DNA of 18,982 bases from Pelobacter sp. UBA5610 (lineage in GTDB: Bacteria > Desulfobacterota > Desulfuromonadia > Desulfuromonadales > Syntrophotaleaceae), in the NCBI GenBank assembly GCA_002424645.1, contig DIKU01000011.1:3105-22086 (forward strand), in the 5' to 3' direction. The notes under the pieces are model-generated. The model was not told the origin of the DNA. It did no database searches and was given only the letters and a program-made list of their open reading frames with translations. The translations under genes were made by a program, and so were the position numbers. Below, in pieces: positions 15,577 to 18,982 of this stretch (position 1 is its first letter; each line of letters opens with the position of its first letter).

Positions 15577-16467
15577 TTAGAGGCCTGTATCCGCCAGTTT
15601 TTTAAGTAGATCTTTCTGTTCGCCGGTGATTTTTTTCGGTACGGCGATCTCGATAATCGCAAACAGGTCCCCGGCTTTGTTGCGGCCATGAGCCGGTACT
15701 CCGAACCCTTTCAACCGGAGTTTTCCGCCGCTGGCAATGCCGGCGGGAACCTTGACCCGTTTTTCCTCATTCAGGGTTGCAACCTCTACGGTAGTGCCCA
15801 GGCATGCGCCGCTGAAAGGAATTTGTACCGTTACATAAAGGTCGCGGCCCTCGCGGGTGAAGCGGCTGTCCGGGTCAACCTTGATCTCCAGGAACAGATC
15901 GCCGCGCGGTCCACCGGTAGGACTTGAACCACCCTTGCCGGCAACCCGCAATCGCTGTCCTGATTCGACGCCTGGTGGAATATTGACCTGCAGGTGTTCA
16001 ACGCCGTTTTCTCCGCGAAAGTCGACGCGCCGCTGGTCTCCAAGAACTGCCTGGCGAAAAGGCAGATTGAGGTGCATGACATAATCCTGGCCCTTGACCG
16101 TGCGAGGTCGGCCTCCCTGGAAAAATGACTGGCCTCGGCCTCCTCCGAACACACGACCGAAAATATCATTGGTGTCGAAGCCGAATTCGCGGAACATATC
16201 ACCGACATCGAAGTTGCGGTAGATGTCCTCCTGGCTGAAGCGTTGGTGAAAGCCCGATTCGCCAAACTGGTCATACTGGCGACGTTTGTCGGCGTCGGAC
16301 AGGACAGCGTAAGCTTCTGTGATCTCTTTGAAGTGCTCCTCGGCCTGTTTGTCGCCGGGATTTTTGTCCGGATGGTATTTGAGTGCCAGTTTGCGGTAAG
16401 CCTTTTTGATGGTATCGGTATCGGCGTCTTTGCCGACACCCAAAATGGCATAATAGTCTTTGGCCAT
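15577..16467 (-). CDS. DnaJ-family co-chaperone lacking the zinc finger (type B, CbpA-like)
   Basis: This J-domain protein should stimulate the ATPase of a DnaK and pass on substrate polypeptides. The 296-residue protein starts with the J domain [11 protein letters not shown] through the HPD motif (32-34, in KYHPDKNPG) to about 65. It continues with a glycine/phenylalanine-rich linker (about 75-125, including [16 protein letters not shown]) and two beta-sandwich substrate domains (about 130-290) with [39 protein letters not shown] and [20 protein letters not shown]. The four CxxCxGxG repeats of true DnaJ are absent, so it is type B, like CbpA or DnaJ2, rather than DnaJ. ATG 16467 has AGGAG 5 nt upstream. 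It lies on the minus strand inside the heme locus, between hemH and hemG, with its own strong promoter. A chaperone role specific to heme proteins is speculation. Confidence 0.93.
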   Translation of the reverse strand: MAKDYYAILGVGKDADTDTIKKAYRKLALKYHPDKNPGDKQAEEHFKEITEAYAVLSDADKRRQYDQFGESGFHQRFSQEDIYRNFDVGDMFREFGFDTNDIFGRVFGGGRGQSFFQGGRPRTVKGQDYVMHLNLPFRQAVLGDQRRVDFRGENGVEHLQVNIPPGVESGQRLRVAGKGGSSPTGGPRGDLFLEIKVDPDSRFTREGRDLYVTVQIPFSGACLGTTVEVATLNEEKRVKVPAGIASGGKLRLKGFGVPAHGRNKAGDLFAIIEIAVPKKITGEQKDLLKKLADTGL

Positions 16468-16504
16468 GATTTCTCCTGAGTGAAAAGTCAATATCAGCTT
16501 AGGT

Positions 16505-16533
16505 AATATATGTAGCTCAAGGGAGCGCGTCAA
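16505..16533 (-). promoter_or_regulatory. Strong sigma-70-type promoter of the dnaJ-like gene
   Basis: On minus, TTGACG (16528-16533), exactly 17 nt, then TATATT (16505-16510); each hexamer differs from consensus by one base. Transcription would begin near 16498, about 30 nt before the ATG. I see no CIRCE repeat or clear heat-shock sigma-32 element. Confidence 0.7.
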
Positions 16534-16542
16534 GGTGTCCGT

Positions 16543-16572
16543 TTTAAAGGCAGGGCAGGGCGCCGTCATAAT
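16543..16572 (+). promoter_or_regulatory. Candidate promoter of hemG
   Basis: TTTAAA (16543-16548), an 18-nt GC-rich spacer and CATAAT (16567-16572). It lies 9 nt from the -35 of the divergent dnaJ-like promoter, so the two could compete or share a regulator. The leader would be about 20 nt. Confidence 0.35.
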
Positions 16573-16596
16573 GCTTGAGTGTAAAAGGGGTTTCCT

Positions 16597-18003
16597 ATGA
16601 AAGTAACCGTTGTCGGAGCGGGCATTTCCGGGCTTGCCACGGCTTTTGCCGTCCAGCAGGGAGCACGGCAGCTTGGATTGGATGTGACACTCGAAGTTTT
16701 CGAAAAAAATGACCGTCCCGGCGGCAAGATTCGTTCCGAAAAGGTGGATGGGTATCTTTGCGAGTGGGGTCCCAACGGTTTTCTCGACAGCAAGCCCATG
16801 ACTCTCGACCTGTGTTACGAGGCCGATATGGCGGCACAGTTGCTACGCTCCAGCGATGCGGCCCGCAAACGGTTTATTTATGACGGCGACTGTCTGCAGC
16901 GGGTACCTGAATCGGCCCTGGATTTTTTTCGATCACCCCTGGTGTCGTGGCCTGGCAAGCTAAGATTGGCCGCTGAATTGGGCGTGCCGCGGCGTAAAGA
17001 CGGTACTGACGAGACTCTGGCTGATTTTGTACGACGGAGACTGGGGCGTGAGGCACTCGATCAATTGGTTGGCCCCATGGCTTCCGGCATCTTTGCCGGA
17101 GATCCCGAGACCATGAGTTTGCGCAGTTGTTTTCCACGAATTTATGAGCTGGAACAACAATACGGCGGGCTGATACGTGCGTTGTTGCTGCTGGCAAGGC
17201 AGAAACGTCTTGAACGTCGGGCCGGCAAGGCGGTTGCCGGGGCGGGTGGACCGGGTGGGATCCTTACCTCCTTTGCCGGGGGGATCCAGCAGTTAACCGA
17301 TGGACTGGCCCGGCATCTCAACGGAAGCCTGCGTCTCGGCGATGCAATTGTGTCGATCCTGCCGTCGAAAGAAGGTTTTACCCTCCGGACCAAGGGGGGG
17401 CGTATTTATGAAACCGAGGTTCTGGTATCCGCTGTGCCGGCCATGGTGCTGGCTTCTCAGGTGGAATCTTTTGCCGCCGGCATGGCAGAACAATTGCGAC
17501 AGATCCCCTATGCTCCGCTGCACGTGGCATGTTTCGGATACAGACGTGAAGCCGTACCCGGGGGGATGGACGGATTTGGTTACCTTGCAGCGCGAGGTTC
17601 AGGATTGCACAGTCTCGGCACGTTATGGTCTTCCAGTATTTTTCCGGGCCGATCCCCCGAAGGGCATGTATTGTTGCGTACCATGTTTGGCGGTGCGACG
17701 CGGCCCGAGTCGGCGAATCTTAGTGACGGCGAAGTTCAGCAGCGTGTCCAGGAAGATTTGCGACGCACAATGAATATAGGGCAACAACCCGACTTTGTAA
17801 AAATAATCCGTCATAAAGCAGCTATTCCTCAATATGTATCTGGCCATGGCGCCCGGCTGAGGGTCCTTGAAGACAGCGTGCAGGCATATCCGGGGATGGT
17901 TCTTGTCGGAAATGCATTTTATGGCGTCGGCCTCAATGATTGTGTCGCTGCCGCTCAGCGTGCCGCAAAACGTGTGCTTGCGCTGTTGCAGAAGCGCAGC
18001 TAG
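16597..18003 (+). CDS. hemG: Protoporphyrinogen oxidase, HemY (flavin) type
   Basis: This FAD enzyme takes six electrons from a porphyrinogen to make the porphyrin that HemH uses. The 468-residue protein has the dinucleotide-binding start [15 protein letters not shown] (3-17), [14 protein letters not shown] (35-48), [13 protein letters not shown] (53-65), [14 protein letters not shown] (157-170) and the C-terminal FAD/GNxxxGVG segment (about 437-456). HemY enzymes normally use oxygen as acceptor, and the coproporphyrinogen oxidases of Gram-positives (CgoX) are the same family; sequence by eye does not separate the two. In an anaerobe another acceptor would be required. AGGGG precedes the ATG by about 7 nt. 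It is split from hemH by the opposite-strand dnaJ-like gene and has its own candidate promoter. The symbol hemY is equally used. Confidence 0.93.
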   Translation: MKVTVVGAGISGLATAFAVQQGARQLGLDVTLEVFEKNDRPGGKIRSEKVDGYLCEWGPNGFLDSKPMTLDLCYEADMAAQLLRSSDAARKRFIYDGDCLQRVPESALDFFRSPLVSWPGKLRLAAELGVPRRKDGTDETLADFVRRRLGREALDQLVGPMASGIFAGDPETMSLRSCFPRIYELEQQYGGLIRALLLLARQKRLERRAGKAVAGAGGPGGILTSFAGGIQQLTDGLARHLNGSLRLGDAIVSILPSKEGFTLRTKGGRIYETEVLVSAVPAMVLASQVESFAAGMAEQLRQIPYAPLHVACFGYRREAVPGGMDGFGYLAARGSGLHSLGTLWSSSIFPGRSPEGHVLLRTMFGGATRPESANLSDGEVQQRVQEDLRRTMNIGQQPDFVKIIRHKAAIPQYVSGHGARLRVLEDSVQAYPGMVLVGNAFYGVGLNDCVAAAQRAAKRVLALLQKRS

Positions 18004-18103
18004 TATGCATGCCGTATTTTAGTTATCGACCTTGAATTTAACTTCTGCTCTCCGGCATGGCATTTGCCTTACGCTGGTAAGCTCTAAACAAAAGGCCTGG
18101 CAG

Positions 18104-18112
18104 TGGTACAAT
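18104..18112 (+). promoter_or_regulatory. Candidate extended -10 promoter for the GTPase gene
   Basis: TGGTACAAT is a TGn-type extended -10 (hexamer TACAAT at 18107-18112). No good -35 lies 17 nt upstream (CTAAAC). The start would be near 18119, 20 nt before the ATG at 18139. Confidence 0.4.
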
Positions 18113-18138
18113 GGTCAGGTCATGCAGTGAGAATATAG

Positions 18139-18981
18139 ATGATCAAGTGGTTTCCAGGACATATGCACAGTGCTCGGAAGCAGATTTCCGAAGCTATGCC
18201 GAAAATCGATCTCGTTATCGAGGTGCTTGATGCGCGACTGCCGCTGGCAAGCAGTAATCCGTTGTTGACGGAATTACGTGGAACCAAACCCTGCATTAAG
18301 GTTTTAAACAAAAGTGATCTGGCCGATCCTGCCGTCACGGCAGAGTGGGTTCGTTATTTTGAAAGCAGCGGTAAAGGTATCAAGGCTGTTGCCATAACTG
18401 CAACGGGCAAGGGAGAGGCGACGCGACTGACCCGTCTGAGTCGTAGCCTTGTGCCGCACCGGGGTGGTCCGGGCAAGCCCTTGCGTATTCTTATCGTCGG
18501 GATTCCCAATGTGGGAAAATCGACCCTTATCAATACGTTGTGCGGGCGCAAAATTGCCAAGGTCGGGGATCGGCCTGCCATAACCCGCAATTCGCAGCAA
18601 GTCGATTTGCGTAACGGAATCTTCCTGTACGATACGCCGGGGGTGCTGGCGCCCAATCTTGAAGATCAGCGGGGAGCTATGTGTCTGGCCGTCACGGGGG
18701 CTATCGGGGATAATGCTATGGATCACGAGCAGGTTGCGGCTTTTGCCGGTGATTTTTTGCTGGAGCGCTATCCGCAGCAGCTCCTCGAACGTTATAAATT
18801 GGGGGCTTTGCCGGAAAATGGTGCGTTCCTCATTGAAGAAGTCGGTCGCCGCCGAGGCTGCCTGGCCACAGGTGGTGTCGTTGATAGACAGCGGGCAGCC
18901 GAGCTCTTACTGAATGATTTTCAAGGTGGTCGTCTCGGGCGTATCAGTATGGAAACCCAGGCTGATATCGTAGTAGAATAA
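18139..18981 (+). CDS. rbgA: Circularly permuted ribosome-assembly GTPase, RbgA/YlqF family
   Basis: RbgA acts late in 50S subunit assembly, binding the immature particle and hydrolysing GTP. The 280-residue protein shows the permuted order of motifs: G4 NKSD (57-60) comes before G1 GIPNVGKST (121-129), a threonine in AITR (147-150) fits G2, and G3 DTPG is at 165-168. The N-terminus MIKWFPGHMHSARKQI is a near-diagnostic YlqF start. The C-terminal helical domain (about 185-280) with GRRRGCLATGGVVDRQRAAELLL is typical and presumably contacts RNA. The length matches the family (about 280-290). The ribosome site is weak (GAG about 8 nt upstream). The stop is one base from the window end. It is separate from hemG, with 135 bp and its own possible promoter between. 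Confidence 0.93.
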   Translation: MIKWFPGHMHSARKQISEAMPKIDLVIEVLDARLPLASSNPLLTELRGTKPCIKVLNKSDLADPAVTAEWVRYFESSGKGIKAVAITATGKGEATRLTRLSRSLVPHRGGPGKPLRILIVGIPNVGKSTLINTLCGRKIAKVGDRPAITRNSQQVDLRNGIFLYDTPGVLAPNLEDQRGAMCLAVTGAIGDNAMDHEQVAAFAGDFLLERYPQQLLERYKLGALPENGAFLIEEVGRRRGCLATGGVVDRQRAAELLLNDFQGGRLGRISMETQADIVVE

Positions 18982-18982
18982 G

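Noticed and set aside
18008..18059. Inverted repeat CATGCCG/CGGCATG after hemG as a terminator
   Set aside because: The loop is nearly 40 nt and no T run follows the second arm.
18095..18125. tRNA-like look of the stretch around the GTPase promoter
   Set aside because: No T-arm GTTCxAxxC or acceptor pairing can be formed; the stretch fits a promoter better.

Overview
The window reads as chromosomal DNA of an anaerobic, Gram-negative, mid-GC bacterium. The best guess is the Desulfuromonadales (Desulfuromonas / Pelobacter / Geobacter relatives). This is an inference from gene content and protein flavour: a ~24 kDa siroheme sulfite reductase of the type purified from Desulfuromonas acetoxidans, an AhbD-like radical SAM protein beside hemE/hemH/hemG, and a class I-beta DAHP synthase. 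Nearly every base is accounted for by recognisable genes. I see no tRNA or rRNA gene, insertion sequence, prophage or CRISPR array.

Layout. (1) 1-1887, minus strand: trmB then truD, two tRNA-modification genes overlapping by 8 nt; truD lacks only the last base of its stop codon. (2) 1888-2295: a 408-bp gene-free stretch with a structured, unexplained element. (3) 2296-3336, plus: DAHP synthase, whose 3' end overlaps by 98 bp the tail of a convergent Tat-exported metallophosphoesterase (3239-4162). (4) 4163-4661: spacer with a likely priA promoter, then priA (4662-6860). (5) 6879-7838, minus: an ornithine cyclodeaminase/mu-crystallin family protein, divergent from a stand-alone receiver protein (8097-8462) and the small sulfite reductase (8535-9200), which ends in a strong terminator. 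(6) 9253-10922, minus: a histidine kinase and an OmpR-type regulator overlapping by 4 nt (ATGA), divergent from a nitronate monooxygenase-like flavoprotein with a cysteine-rich C-terminus (11088-12197, own terminator). (7) 12357-18003: a tetrapyrrole locus. The AhbD-like radical SAM gene, hemE and hemH are tightly coupled on plus, then dnaJ/cbpA on minus, then hemG (HemY-type) on plus. (8) 18139-18981: a circularly permuted RbgA/YlqF-type ribosome-assembly GTPase.

How the genes fit together. HemE makes coproporphyrinogen III, HemG oxidises the porphyrinogen and HemH inserts iron. No HemN/HemF is visible here, but the first gene of the operon is a radical SAM protein resembling AhbD, which decarboxylates Fe-coproporphyrin III to heme. 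The locus could therefore be the classical route (HemN elsewhere) plus an accessory radical SAM enzyme, or a mixed route in which the radical SAM enzyme does the last decarboxylation. This, together with the siroheme sulfite reductase nearby, is the most interesting biology in the window. Everything else is mainly housekeeping. Several long apparent ORF starts (trmB, priA, the receiver, sulfite reductase, response regulator, kinase, hemH, dnaJ) were moved downstream on the basis of ribosome binding sites, promoters and family N-termini.
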